Assembly: GCA_013824265.1 (NCBI GenBank)
Contig: PNNO01000004.1
Location: 88,001 to 152,000 of the forward strand
DNA from: a bacterium
GTDB taxonomy: Bacteria; Patescibacteriota; Gracilibacteria; UBA1369; PNNO01
Length of the DNA stretch: 64,000 nucleotides
Reading direction: 5' to 3'
The notes beneath the pieces are model-generated. The model saw only the letters and a program-made list of their open reading frames with translations, ran no database searches and was not told the DNA's origin. A program made the translations under genes and the position numbers. Below are positions 53,878 through 62,493 of the stretch, piece by piece; position 1 is the first letter of the stretch, and the number at the start of each line of letters is the position of its first letter.

Positions 53878-55116
53878 TTAGCCTTTTCGTCCTCTACCGT
53901 GCCATCTTTTTTGGCTTCTATTTCGTCCATTTGTTGAATATTCTCGACGAACCTGTTCCTTTACAGGCGCCGGGGCGCTAACCAAATGGAAAGGATGCTC
54001 TGTAATAACAGGGATAGAGGTATTAAGAAGTTTTTCTACATCTTTTATATAAGATTTTTCCTCCAAATCGCAAAATGAAAGGGCTATTCCGGATGCGCCG
54101 GCCCTTCCGGTTCTTCCTATACGATGAACATAAGTTTCCGGCACATTTGGGATCTCGTAATTAATAACGTGGGATAAATCGTCAATATCTATTCCCCTTG
54201 CAGCAATATCGGTTGCAACAAGGATTCTTGTTTGTTTGGTCTTAAAATTACTTAAAGCCTTTTGTCTGGCGTTTTGACTTTTATTACCATGAATCGCTTC
54301 GGCATTAATCCCGGCCTGATTTATAAATCTGGCCACTTTATCCGCCCCGTGCTTGGTTCTTGTAAATATAAGTGCGGATCTGATTTCCTTCTCTTTTAAT
54401 ACATGAATAAGAAGATCTCTCTTATTTGATTTATCAACATGATAAAGTTTCTGCTTAACAGTCTCCGCAGCTGAAGAAACCGGAGCAACTTCAACTTTTA
54501 TCGGATTCACCAAAAGATTTTTTGTAAGGTCCACTATTACCGGAGGCATTGTAGCCGAGAAAAACAAAGATTGTTTTTTTTGCGGCAACTTGGAAATAAT
54601 TTTTTTCACATCGTGGATAAAGCCCATATCAAGCATTCGGTCCGCCTCATCCAAAGTAAAAATTTTTATATACTGAAGATCAACATATCGTTGATTCATA
54701 AGGTCAAGTAATCTTCCCGGGGTAGCAATTAATACATCAACTCCTGTTTGCAGTTTTTTGGTTTGAGAATGTTGATTCACCCCTCCAAAAATCACAGTAT
54801 GTTTAATATTTAAATATTTACCGTAAGCTTCAAAACTTTCTCCAATCTGAATGGCAAGCTCTCTTGTTGGAGTCACAATCAAACATTTGATTTTTCTTGA
54901 CCCGCGATCAAAGCGTTGCTCTTCGTTAAAGATTTGAAGTATTGGAATGGCAAATGCCGCAGTTTTTCCGGTACCGGTCTGCGCGCTGCCCAAAATATCC
55001 CTTCTTTGCAAAATTGCAGGGATAGATTGCTCTTGAATAGGCGTTGGAGTCTCATATCCTTCCTCCTTTAACGCCCTAAGAATAGGTGGAATTATGTTTA
55101 ATTGTTCGAACTTCAT
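53878..55116 (-). CDS. DEAD-box RNA helicase (RhlE-like)
   Basis: 412 aa. Q motif PTPIQEQSIP, Walker A AQTGTGKTAAF, PTRELAIQ, LDEADRMLDMGF, SATMPP and HRIGRTGRAG, followed by a short basic Arg/Gly tail (GRNRSQKRWHGRGRKG). Likely acts in ribosome assembly or RNA decay. A well-formed promoter supports single-gene expression. Confidence 0.94.
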   Translation of the reverse strand: MKFEQLNIIPPILRALKEEGYETPTPIQEQSIPAILQRRDILGSAQTGTGKTAAFAIPILQIFNEEQRFDRGSRKIKCLIVTPTRELAIQIGESFEAYGKYLNIKHTVIFGGVNQHSQTKKLQTGVDVLIATPGRLLDLMNQRYVDLQYIKIFTLDEADRMLDMGFIHDVKKIISKLPQKKQSLFFSATMPPVIVDLTKNLLVNPIKVEVAPVSSAAETVKQKLYHVDKSNKRDLLIHVLKEKEIRSALIFTRTKHGADKVARFINQAGINAEAIHGNKSQNARQKALSNFKTKQTRILVATDIAARGIDIDDLSHVINYEIPNVPETYVHRIGRTGRAGASGIALSFCDLEEKSYIKDVEKLLNTSIPVITEHPFHLVSAPAPVKEQVRREYSTNGRNRSQKRWHGRGRKG

Positions 55117-55145
55117 TTAAATTGGTCTTATTTGCTTGAAAATAT

Positions 55146-55174
55146 ACCATACAGAGATTTATAGTTGATGTCAA
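55146..55174 (-). promoter_or_regulatory. Promoter of the DEAD-box helicase
   Basis: Minus strand perfect TTGACA (55169-55174), 17 bp, TATGGT (55146-55151). Confidence 0.55.
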
Positions 55175-55180
55175 TTATAT

Positions 55181-55208
55181 TTGGCTAACCAATCATTTCT
55201 GGTATAAT
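55181..55208 (+). promoter_or_regulatory. Promoter of the SecD-like/parvulin gene
   Basis: TTGGCT (55181-55186), 16 bp ending in TGG, TATAAT (55203-55208); leader of about 34 nt. Confidence 0.65.
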
Positions 55209-55248
55209 CTTTTTCGGTCTTACAAAATAAACTTTAACAATTCACAAA

Positions 55249-56670
55249 ATGAAAATGTCGAAACGATTTATTCCCATTCTGCTGGCAACCTTTATAGGAA
55301 CACTTTTCCTTACAGGATGCACCGATATAACAAAATCGAGCAAATATGAAACTCACAAACTAACCTATTTGGTTAACACTACGGGCGTAGAAGGAGATAC
55401 TTCTGCAAAGTTGGAAGAATTAAAGAAAGTCGTTTTGGAGAGAGTTAATAACTTTGAAGTGGCAAATGTATCGGCAGAACTGTCAAACGAAAATAATTTC
55501 AATTATCTTACGGTTGAACTTGGAACAATTGACAATATAGATGAAATAAAAGGCGCAATAGAACAAAACACCGTTCTGACACTTAAGAAACAAATCCAGG
55601 ACGAGAGCGATTATGCAACTGATATAAAAGCAAAAGCGCAGGCTGTGTTGGACAACTTAAAAGCGGGCGCAGACTTTGAAACAACAGCTCAAAATGCGGT
55701 ATTGGAGGATCCGGCAAGAATTTTCTACGTACACAGCGATTTTATGTACCGCGATGAAGTTAAAGAAGTTTTCGCAGAAAAATTATTCAGCATGGAACCG
55801 GGAACAATAAGTGAAGAGTTAATAGAATACAAAGAGCAGTCTTCACCTCTTATGCCACCAATTGAGATAGTAAGTATTGCAAAACTTTTCGATAAAAAAG
55901 ATGTTGAAAGAATAACAAAATACGAGAAAGAAGTTCAGATAAGCCACATTTTAATTGCATACACGGGCGCAATGAGAGCAGCGGAGACAACAACCAGAAC
56001 TCAAGAAGAAGCAAAAGCACTTGCAGATGAAGTATTAGCAAAATTAAACGAAGGTCAGGATTTTGCGACACTCGCAAAAGAGTATTCGGATGATCCTTCA
56101 AACAAACAAAGCGGCGGTGTACTTGACGCACCTGCCGGACAAAAAACATATGTTGAGCAGTTTGAAAACGCAGCATTTGCACTTGAAGAAGACGGTCAAT
56201 TATCTGCAGTCACAGAGACTCCTTTTGGCTACCATATTATCAAGGCGACAAAGGTAACTCCTGCGTCCGAGGAATCAAAAACAGAGACACAGGTTAAATT
56301 CGGAGTACTTTTTTATGCGCTAATCCCTGCAGAATGGGGACCATTGGAATTTGACGGAGAATCTCTAACTTCAATAGAAACAAGATACGACGAAGCTTAC
56401 GATCCTTATTTGAATCTTAACTTTACCAAAGAAGGGAAAGAGAGCCTAAAAAGCCTTACAGAAGGAAACATGAGTAACATAATCGGTATCTTTGTTGGGA
56501 ACCAACTCATCACAAGCTTCACGGTAAAAGAGCCAAACCAAAACGGTGAGTTAACGATTCTTAAACCTGCGACAACACAGGAAGCTGACGACTTAAAAGA
56601 AACCTTTCTTAAAGAGCCACTTCCTCTACCAATAATTCTGCAAGAATCTGAGAAGGTACAACAGGAGTAA
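55249..56670 (+). CDS. Lipoprotein with SecD P1-like halves around parvulin PPIase domains
   Basis: 473 aa. Lipobox LTGC (Cys ~24). Residues ~35-115 resemble the SecD P1 base (LTYLVNTTGVEGD, VLERVNNFEV, LTVELGTIDNIDEIKGAIEQ). Then a degenerate parvulin-like stretch (AVLDNLKAGADFETTAQNAV), a complete parvulin (ISHILIAY, LNEGQDFATLAKEYSDDPSN, GGVLDAP, FGYHIIKATKV). The C-terminal part returns to SecD P1 (LNLNFTKEGKESLKSLTEGN, IGIFVGNQLITSFTVKEPN). The SecD membrane helices are absent. Best read as an extracytoplasmic folding factor built on a SecD-type domain. The end overlaps the HtrA-like gene by 62 bp. Confidence 0.8.
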   Translation: MKMSKRFIPILLATFIGTLFLTGCTDITKSSKYETHKLTYLVNTTGVEGDTSAKLEELKKVVLERVNNFEVANVSAELSNENNFNYLTVELGTIDNIDEIKGAIEQNTVLTLKKQIQDESDYATDIKAKAQAVLDNLKAGADFETTAQNAVLEDPARIFYVHSDFMYRDEVKEVFAEKLFSMEPGTISEELIEYKEQSSPLMPPIEIVSIAKLFDKKDVERITKYEKEVQISHILIAYTGAMRAAETTTRTQEEAKALADEVLAKLNEGQDFATLAKEYSDDPSNKQSGGVLDAPAGQKTYVEQFENAAFALEEDGQLSAVTETPFGYHIIKATKVTPASEESKTETQVKFGVLFYALIPAEWGPLEFDGESLTSIETRYDEAYDPYLNLNFTKEGKESLKSLTEGNMSNIIGIFVGNQLITSFTVKEPNQNGELTILKPATTQEADDLKETFLKEPLPLPIILQESEKVQQE

Positions 56671-57349
56671 TATCCGATTTATCTCCCCATGTCTTCGCAA
56701 GACCTATAAGCTCGCCGCCTAAGTTTACAACCGGGCTGCATGCAAATTCGTCACCAAGCGCACGATCTATTGTGTGATAATTTTCAGGATCAATTTTCGA
56801 AACAATAGCACTTTTAACCGAATCACCGTTTAGGGCAATCGCCTGCTGTCCAAGACTTATATTATCCTTAACGAATGGAATTGTTTGATAGAACTCACCT
56901 TCACTGTCTATTTGCATATAAACAAGTCCAAGGCCGTTATCTCTTGAAATAACATTAACCGGAACAACCTCTTTGTTATTCAAAGACAGGTACCACAAAT
57001 TTTGTCCCGCAAGTTTTTCGTTACATGAGACAACAACTCCATCGGTAGTGAGAATAATCCCGTTCACGCCTTTTACCAAACCAGCTTCGGCCAAAGCTCT
57101 TGTGGCATACAAGGAAGCCAGTGCAGGCTGGGCTTTTTGAATTGCATTGGTAGTCATTGATTCCTCTACATAGATTCTTTCTTCTATAACTTTTTTAACA
57201 ATAGGAAGATCCTCCTGCTGTCTTTGAGAAAGCTTTCCGAATAAATATGAAGTAAGATACTCGTTTGTTAAAGCTCCACCTATCATTCCAACAACAAGGC
57301 TGACAGTAAAACAAAGTCCAAAAGTTTTTATCCAAGTATTATTTTTCAT
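56609..57349 (-). CDS. Membrane-anchored HtrA-like protein, probably catalytically dead
   Basis: 246 aa. N-terminal anchor (LCFTVSLVVGMIGGAL), then a trypsin-like domain comparable to DegP/HtrA: GIILTTDGVVVSCNEKL where the catalytic His would follow N, DNGLGLVYMQID in place of D-L-A-V-L, and FACSPVVNLGGELIGLA where GNSGGPLVN is expected. All three positions of the triad appear replaced. No PDZ domain. Could be a substrate-binding pseudoprotease. Convergent with the parvulin lipoprotein. Confidence 0.7.
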   Translation of the reverse strand: MKNNTWIKTFGLCFTVSLVVGMIGGALTNEYLTSYLFGKLSQRQQEDLPIVKKVIEERIYVEESMTTNAIQKAQPALASLYATRALAEAGLVKGVNGIILTTDGVVVSCNEKLAGQNLWYLSLNNKEVVPVNVISRDNGLGLVYMQIDSEGEFYQTIPFVKDNISLGQQAIALNGDSVKSAIVSKIDPENYHTIDRALGDEFACSPVVNLGGELIGLAKTWGDKSDITPVVPSQILAELLVEEVAL

Positions 57350-57369
57350 GATATTAAATTGGTTTTAAG

Positions 57370-57391
57370 GAGCCTCGTTAAGACTCGGCTC
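57370..57391 (-). repeat. 22-bp hairpin repeat, copy 2
   Basis: The minus strand matches 20 of 22 bases of copy 1 (11514-11535). The two differences keep the inner stem (a C-to-T becomes a G.U pair; the other is in the loop). It lies in the 5' leader of the HtrA-like gene. Confidence 0.55.
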
Positions 57392-57435
57392 TAGTAGCTT
57401 GATTTTAGTTGTATTCATAAGGCATTGCAAGACTA

Positions 57436-57444
57436 TGATATACT
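57436..57444 (+). promoter_or_regulatory. Extended -10 promoter of the 5-FCL/glyA operon
   Basis: TGATATACT (57436-57444); no clear -35. Leader of about 25 nt. Confidence 0.45.
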
Positions 57445-57475
57445 TCAAACGGCAAAACTTTAATGCCAAACAAAA

Positions 57476-58051
57476 ATGGAAAAAGAAAATATCACAAAAG
57501 CGGATTTAAGAGATAAGATAGGCACAAAACGTCGCAATATATCTCCGGCTCAAAAAACAAAATTCGACGATCAAATTTACAAAAATATAATCGGGATGAC
57601 TGAATGGAAAAAGGCAAAAAATATTTTTATTTACATATCTACAAAAGAAGAAGTATCAACCATTAAATTGATTGAAGATTGTTTTGGAAAGAAAAAAATT
57701 ATCATTCCAAAATCACACGCAAAATTTAATACGCTCACTCTGCATGAAATAAAATCTTTTGATGACACCTCAAAAGGAAAATATTCAATTTTAGAACCAC
57801 TGCCTCACACAAAGATTATAGATCCAAAAGATGTTGATTTGGCAATAATCCCGGGCGTAGTTTTTGATAAAAAAGGCCACAGAATAGGATACGGAAAAGC
57901 ATATTACGATGGTTTGTCCGTACATTTAAAATGCCCGAAAATTGGCCTTGCATATGAAGTGCAAATTGTTGACAATATTCCTGCACAAGAACATGACGTC
58001 CCGGTTAATCAGATTGTCACGGAAAAAACGATTTATCGAATTAATAATTAA
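57476..58051 (+). CDS. 5-formyltetrahydrofolate cyclo-ligase
   Basis: 191 aa. Converts 5-formyl-THF to 5,10-methenyl-THF, clearing the side product of GlyA. KRRNISPAQKTKFDDQI at the N terminus, PGVVFDKKGHRIGYGKAYYDGL nucleotide/folate site in the C-terminal part, and the final QEHDVPVNQIVTEK. 12 bp before glyA, a functional pairing. Confidence 0.92.
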   Translation: MEKENITKADLRDKIGTKRRNISPAQKTKFDDQIYKNIIGMTEWKKAKNIFIYISTKEEVSTIKLIEDCFGKKKIIIPKSHAKFNTLTLHEIKSFDDTSKGKYSILEPLPHTKIIDPKDVDLAIIPGVVFDKKGHRIGYGKAYYDGLSVHLKCPKIGLAYEVQIVDNIPAQEHDVPVNQIVTEKTIYRINN

Positions 58052-58063
58052 TCTTTCCATATT

Positions 58064-59308
58064 ATGACTTCACTCCACGAGTCAGACCCACAAGTTGCTG
58101 ACATTTTAGATCATGAAAGATCCCGCCAGGCGTATGGCATTGAGCTTATTCCGTCAGAAAATTATGCGTCACAAGCTGTTATGGAAGCGACGGGATCAAT
58201 TTTTACAAATAAATATTCAGAAGGATATCCTGGGAAAAGATATTACGGAGGACAAGAATACGTTGACCAGGTGGAACAACTTGCAATCGACAGAGCAAAA
58301 AAACTTTTTGGAGTTGAACATGTAAACGTTCAGCCATATTCCGGAAGTCCGGCAAATACAGCCGTTTATTTTGGGTTGTTGGAGTACGGAGACACAATAA
58401 TGGGGCTTAAGCTTGATCACGGAGGCCATATAACACACGGACTTCCAATAAGTTTCTCAGGAAAATCTTTTAACTGCGTGGGATACGAAGTTGAAAAAGA
58501 AACCGGAAGATTAAACATGGATGCAATAAGAGAGCTTGCGATTAAGAACAAACCAAAACTTATCATCGCGGGTTATACTGCATACTCAAGAACAATAGAC
58601 TGGAAAGCATTCAAAGAAATCGCCGATGAAGTCGGCGCCATAACAATGGCGGACATCGCTCACATAGCCGGGTTAATTGCCGGCGGTGTGCATGAAAGCC
58701 CGGTTCCATATTTTGATGTAATTACAACAACGACTCACAAAACACTCAGAGGCCCACGCGGAGCAATGATTATGTGTAAAAACGAATTCGCAAAAGACAT
58801 AGATAAAGCTGTTTTCCCGGGCTTACAGGGAGGACCTCACGACAACACAACCGCGGCAAAAGCTGTTGCGTTTGGAGAAGCGCTTAAACCGGAATTCAAA
58901 GAATATGCGGCACAAATAGTTAAAAATGCAAAAAAACTTGCCGAAAGATTAATGCATCATGGATTCAACCTTGTCTCCGGAGGAACAGATAATCATCTTA
59001 TTCTTGCCGACTTAACCAACAAGGAAATACCGGGAAAAATAGCACAGGAAGCCCTTGATAAAGCAGGTATAACTTTAAACAAGAACACTGTCCCTTTTGA
59101 TCCTCGCTCTCCTTTTGACCCAAGCGGAATTAGGCTTGGAACTCCTGCAATAACAACGCGCGGAATGAAAGAAGCGGAAATGGAAAAAGTCGCAGACTTT
59201 ATTTCCGAAGCATTGGATCACCACACCGATGACGAACATTTGGGAAAGATAAAAGGCCAAGTTAAAGATCTTTGCAATGGATTTCCGGTTCCCGGCATTG
59301 CACTTTAA
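58064..59308 (+). CDS. glyA: Serine hydroxymethyltransferase
   Basis: 414 aa PLP enzyme making glycine and 5,10-methylene-[39 protein letters not shown]-lysine in [13 protein letters not shown], and the C-terminal [19 protein letters not shown]. Its stop region overlaps the SpoIIE-phosphatase stop by 4 bp. Confidence 0.96.
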   Translation: MTSLHESDPQVADILDHERSRQAYGIELIPSENYASQAVMEATGSIFTNKYSEGYPGKRYYGGQEYVDQVEQLAIDRAKKLFGVEHVNVQPYSGSPANTAVYFGLLEYGDTIMGLKLDHGGHITHGLPISFSGKSFNCVGYEVEKETGRLNMDAIRELAIKNKPKLIIAGYTAYSRTIDWKAFKEIADEVGAITMADIAHIAGLIAGGVHESPVPYFDVITTTTHKTLRGPRGAMIMCKNEFAKDIDKAVFPGLQGGPHDNTTAAKAVAFGEALKPEFKEYAAQIVKNAKKLAERLMHHGFNLVSGGTDNHLILADLTNKEIPGKIAQEALDKAGITLNKNTVPFDPRSPFDPSGIRLGTPAITTRGMKEAEMEKVADFISEALDHHTDDEHLGKIKGQVKDLCNGFPVPGIAL

Positions 59309-60879
59309 GAAGTTCTTTTAACAACCATTATCGTAATATCGTCCATCTGTTTATAATTCCCCATGAAATCTTTTACATTCTGGAGGATTGCATTTCTTAT
59401 TGCAGTTGCAGACTCAAGATTCCCATATTGCTGAACGGTCGATTTAAATCTATCCATTCCGTAGTTTTCTTTTTCGTTTTTCCAGGCTTCAGGGATCCCG
59501 TCACTGTAAAGCACTATACTATCCCCCACCTCAAGCGGAATAACCTGCTCTTCAATCATTTTTGAAATATCCGGAAACATTCCAAGCGCTATACCTCCAC
59601 CCTTTAATAACTGCACAGCCTGGTTCTTCCCGTTAAAATGAATTATTTGTTCATGTCCGGCATTAACATAAGAAAGATTCTTATTTCCTCCGTGCCAGTT
59701 TAAAAGACAAAGAGTAATAAACATATTCGCAGGTGATTTTGCCTTAAGAACTTTATTTACATTAACCATAAGTTTTTTCAAATCCGGCTCACTTGAATAA
59801 CTAAAGAACATTGCATTGGCAATAGACCCAACTATTCCCGAAGGAACTCCATGCCCGGTAACATCCCCAATGTAAAAAAGAGTATTTTGCTCATCCTTGG
59901 TAATAAAGTCATAAACATCTCCTCCAATTTCCTCTGCGGGCACAATTCCGGCAGATATATCCAGACCTTCCATCTTTGGAATTTCTTTAGGTATATTCCC
60001 CTGTTGTATTTTTTGCGCAAGTTCAAGCTCCTTTGCAACACGCTCCTTGTAAACAAGGGCTTTGGTACTCTTATCAAGATCCTCCGCCATTTTGTTAAAA
60101 GCGTCTCCAAGGATTTCAAGCTCATCGTGAGTTTCTATATCAACCCTGTGTTTAAAATCACCTTTGGCAATAATACCGGCACCACCGGTAAGTTTTTTTA
60201 GCGGCTTGGTAATTTTATTTGAAAAGAAAATCGCAAGCAAAAGACCTATGATCATACCAACTACAGCCAAAAAGATTATTCTGATTGCATCTGTTCTAAT
60301 AAGCGCATCAAGATTTTCATAATTAACATAATAGATTACTGCAAATTGATCACTTGTTGGGTAAACAAGGTAATAAAGCCGTTCAAGTTCACCCAAAGGT
60401 TCAACCGGTTGCTCATTTTCATCAACATAGGAAATTTCTCCCGATTCCGATTTCTGCAAATATATCATTCTGCCCTCTCTTGTAAGCACGGAAGGATTCT
60501 TTGCCTGAATCTGTAATTTTATTTGTTCGTCGAAAATCATTCTCACCGGCCCGACATACTGGGCTTCTTTTTCCTCTATTGAATCATAAAGAAGCGTTCC
60601 GTTATATTCAAAAATTTGTATCCAATCAATATCCTGAGTTCTTTGAAAATCATCTTTTATCTCACGATTAAAATAAATAAATCCCTTCTGGGCAAGATAA
60701 AGCTTATAGTCATCAACTATATTTGTAGATGTTAACTCCCCAAAAGACCGTGCCTGGAAATAAATATCAGATGTAAGTTCCTTTTGTTTTTCCCTGATTA
60801 ACAAAAACGCGGCAGCGCTAAAAAGTCCAACGATAAGGAGTGTTATAACAGCTACTAGTTTTGTTTTAATTGAATACAT
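59305..60879 (-). CDS. HAMP-SpoIIE/PP2C serine phosphatase with extracytoplasmic sensor
   Basis: 524 aa. TM1 ([18 protein letters not shown], ~12-30), a ~170-residue external sensor, TM2 ([20 protein letters not shown], ~200-220), HAMP (~225-275), coiled coil, then the RsbU/SpoIIE phosphatase: [10 protein letters not shown] and [11 protein letters not shown] for metals, AGHEQIIHF, and [10 protein letters not shown] at the C terminus. Normally controls a partner-switching anti-sigma system; no RsbV/RsbW-type gene is here. 6 bp after the SBP gene. Confidence 0.9.
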   Translation of the reverse strand: MYSIKTKLVAVITLLIVGLFSAAAFLLIREKQKELTSDIYFQARSFGELTSTNIVDDYKLYLAQKGFIYFNREIKDDFQRTQDIDWIQIFEYNGTLLYDSIEEKEAQYVGPVRMIFDEQIKLQIQAKNPSVLTREGRMIYLQKSESGEISYVDENEQPVEPLGELERLYYLVYPTSDQFAVIYYVNYENLDALIRTDAIRIIFLAVVGMIIGLLLAIFFSNKITKPLKKLTGGAGIIAKGDFKHRVDIETHDELEILGDAFNKMAEDLDKSTKALVYKERVAKELELAQKIQQGNIPKEIPKMEGLDISAGIVPAEEIGGDVYDFITKDEQNTLFYIGDVTGHGVPSGIVGSIANAMFFSYSSEPDLKKLMVNVNKVLKAKSPANMFITLCLLNWHGGNKNLSYVNAGHEQIIHFNGKNQAVQLLKGGGIALGMFPDISKMIEEQVIPLEVGDSIVLYSDGIPEAWKNEKENYGMDRFKSTVQQYGNLESATAIRNAILQNVKDFMGNYKQMDDITIMVVKRTS

Positions 60880-60885
60880 AAATTT

Positions 60886-62409
60886 TTAAGATATTTCAGA
60901 GGCAAGAACATACCCGTCCAGACGCGGAGAAAAATGAATACCCGCACGAACTCCGTAAATCACATTCGTTTCAAACAGAGGAACACCAATAAGTTCTTCT
61001 TCCAGGATTATTTTCATTATTTCCTGAAACTGATCCAAACGCTTTTGTTCATCCAAATTTTTTATACTAAGCTGTATGAGCTGATCAACTTTTTTGTTCT
61101 CAAAATTTCCCCCATTAAAGCGCCCTTTTGAATAAACCACGTTCTCATAAAAGCCACTCGCATCACCAACTTCACTCCTCCATCCAAGGTAATACATTTC
61201 AGATTCTTTACTAAAAATCTTCTTTTGCAGTTCATCAAAAGAAATATAATTTATTGTTGCCGACAAACCAACGTCGTTGAGCTGTTGCTTTATATACTCC
61301 CCTATTGCCTGCGTACCTTCAGTCATATCAATCGTAACGGAAGGTTTTTTAAAAGCATCATATTGTCTTATAAGCTGCTTTGCCCTGTCTGTATCCTGTC
61401 TCTTTTTGCTTATTTCCGGATTAAATCCAAAAATACCATTACTTATAAATTGATACGAAGGAGTTGCATAACCACTTGAGATATCCACAAATGCATCTTT
61501 ATCAAAAGCCACGGATATAGCTTCACGAATCCTCTCATCTCCCAAAAGAATGGAATCGTAGTTGAAAACGAGGAAATTAACTTCAAGACTTGGCAAGGAT
61601 GTTATAGTCACATTTTGTTGCCCCCTAAGCTCTTCCGCGAATGTTGGAGGCACATCGGCAAGTATATCTATCTGCCCGCTATTAATTGCATCCAATCTAT
61701 CAAACTTGTTTGGGATAGTTTTAATAAATACATTTTTGTAATAAGGCTTCTGCCCCCAATATTCATCGAATCTTGTTATCGAGAACCCATCTCCGGCCTC
61801 AGAAACAAATCTGTAAGCCCCGGTACCAACAGGATCCTCAAAGTTAGTTGATTCTGAGGGGAAAATCAGGATTGTCGCCACCCTGCTAACCAAAATAGGA
61901 TCAGGATCTTTCGTTTTAATATGAATTGTTAAATCATCTATCTTTTTAACGGAATCAATTGTATTTAAGATGTCTTTAAGTCCGGACTTTTCGTAAGTCA
62001 TGGCCCTTGCAAAGCTGTTTTGTACATCGTCGGCATCAAACTTTGTGCCATCATGAAAAACAACATTTGGCCGAAGTTTAAATTCCCAGGTTTTATCATC
62101 AAGCCTTCCCCAAGAAAGTGCCAAAGAAGATTTAGCCTTTAAATTTCGATCCATCGCAACAAGACTTTCATAAACATTCATAGTCCTGCTCCTTGTTATG
62201 GGATCATACAGGGTAGGCTCAAGTGAATCGGCATTGGATGAATAAACTATCCTAAGAGACTTATCCTCCAGTACTTTTACGCCAGCCGATGAATGGAAGT
62301 ATTGATTTTTCAATTCCTCAAACTCAGCTTTAAAAAAAAGCTGTGCCAAAAGCAATCCCAAAACTACAAAAAGGATTAGATAAAACAATATTTTCCCTAC
62401 CACTTTCAT
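60886..62409 (-). CDS. Membrane-anchored peptide-type solute-binding protein
   Basis: 507 aa family 5 SBP with N-terminal anchor (ILFYLILFVVLGLLLAQLFF). LRIVYSSNADSLEPTLYDP, NVYESLVAMDRNLKAKSSLA, NVVFHDGTKFDADDVQNSF, DPVGTGAYRFV and REAISVAFDKDAFVD are present. No permease gene; instead directly followed by the sensor phosphatase in the same operon. Confidence 0.88.
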   Translation of the reverse strand: MKVVGKILFYLILFVVLGLLLAQLFFKAEFEELKNQYFHSSAGVKVLEDKSLRIVYSSNADSLEPTLYDPITRSRTMNVYESLVAMDRNLKAKSSLALSWGRLDDKTWEFKLRPNVVFHDGTKFDADDVQNSFARAMTYEKSGLKDILNTIDSVKKIDDLTIHIKTKDPDPILVSRVATILIFPSESTNFEDPVGTGAYRFVSEAGDGFSITRFDEYWGQKPYYKNVFIKTIPNKFDRLDAINSGQIDILADVPPTFAEELRGQQNVTITSLPSLEVNFLVFNYDSILLGDERIREAISVAFDKDAFVDISSGYATPSYQFISNGIFGFNPEISKKRQDTDRAKQLIRQYDAFKKPSVTIDMTEGTQAIGEYIKQQLNDVGLSATINYISFDELQKKIFSKESEMYYLGWRSEVGDASGFYENVVYSKGRFNGGNFENKKVDQLIQLSIKNLDEQKRLDQFQEIMKIILEEELIGVPLFETNVIYGVRAGIHFSPRLDGYVLASEIS

Positions 62410-62444
62410 GACTGTTTATTTTTATTTTCAATTATTTTCATGTT

Positions 62445-62473
62445 ATTTTACCACAAAAAAGCCTTTATTTCAA
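62445..62473 (-). promoter_or_regulatory. Promoter of the SBP-phosphatase operon
   Basis: Minus strand TTGAAA (62468-62473), 17 bp ending in TGG, TAAAAT (62445-62450). Leader of about 30 nt. Confidence 0.6.
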
Positions 62474-62493
62474 TCAACAAGAGATATTTAAAC

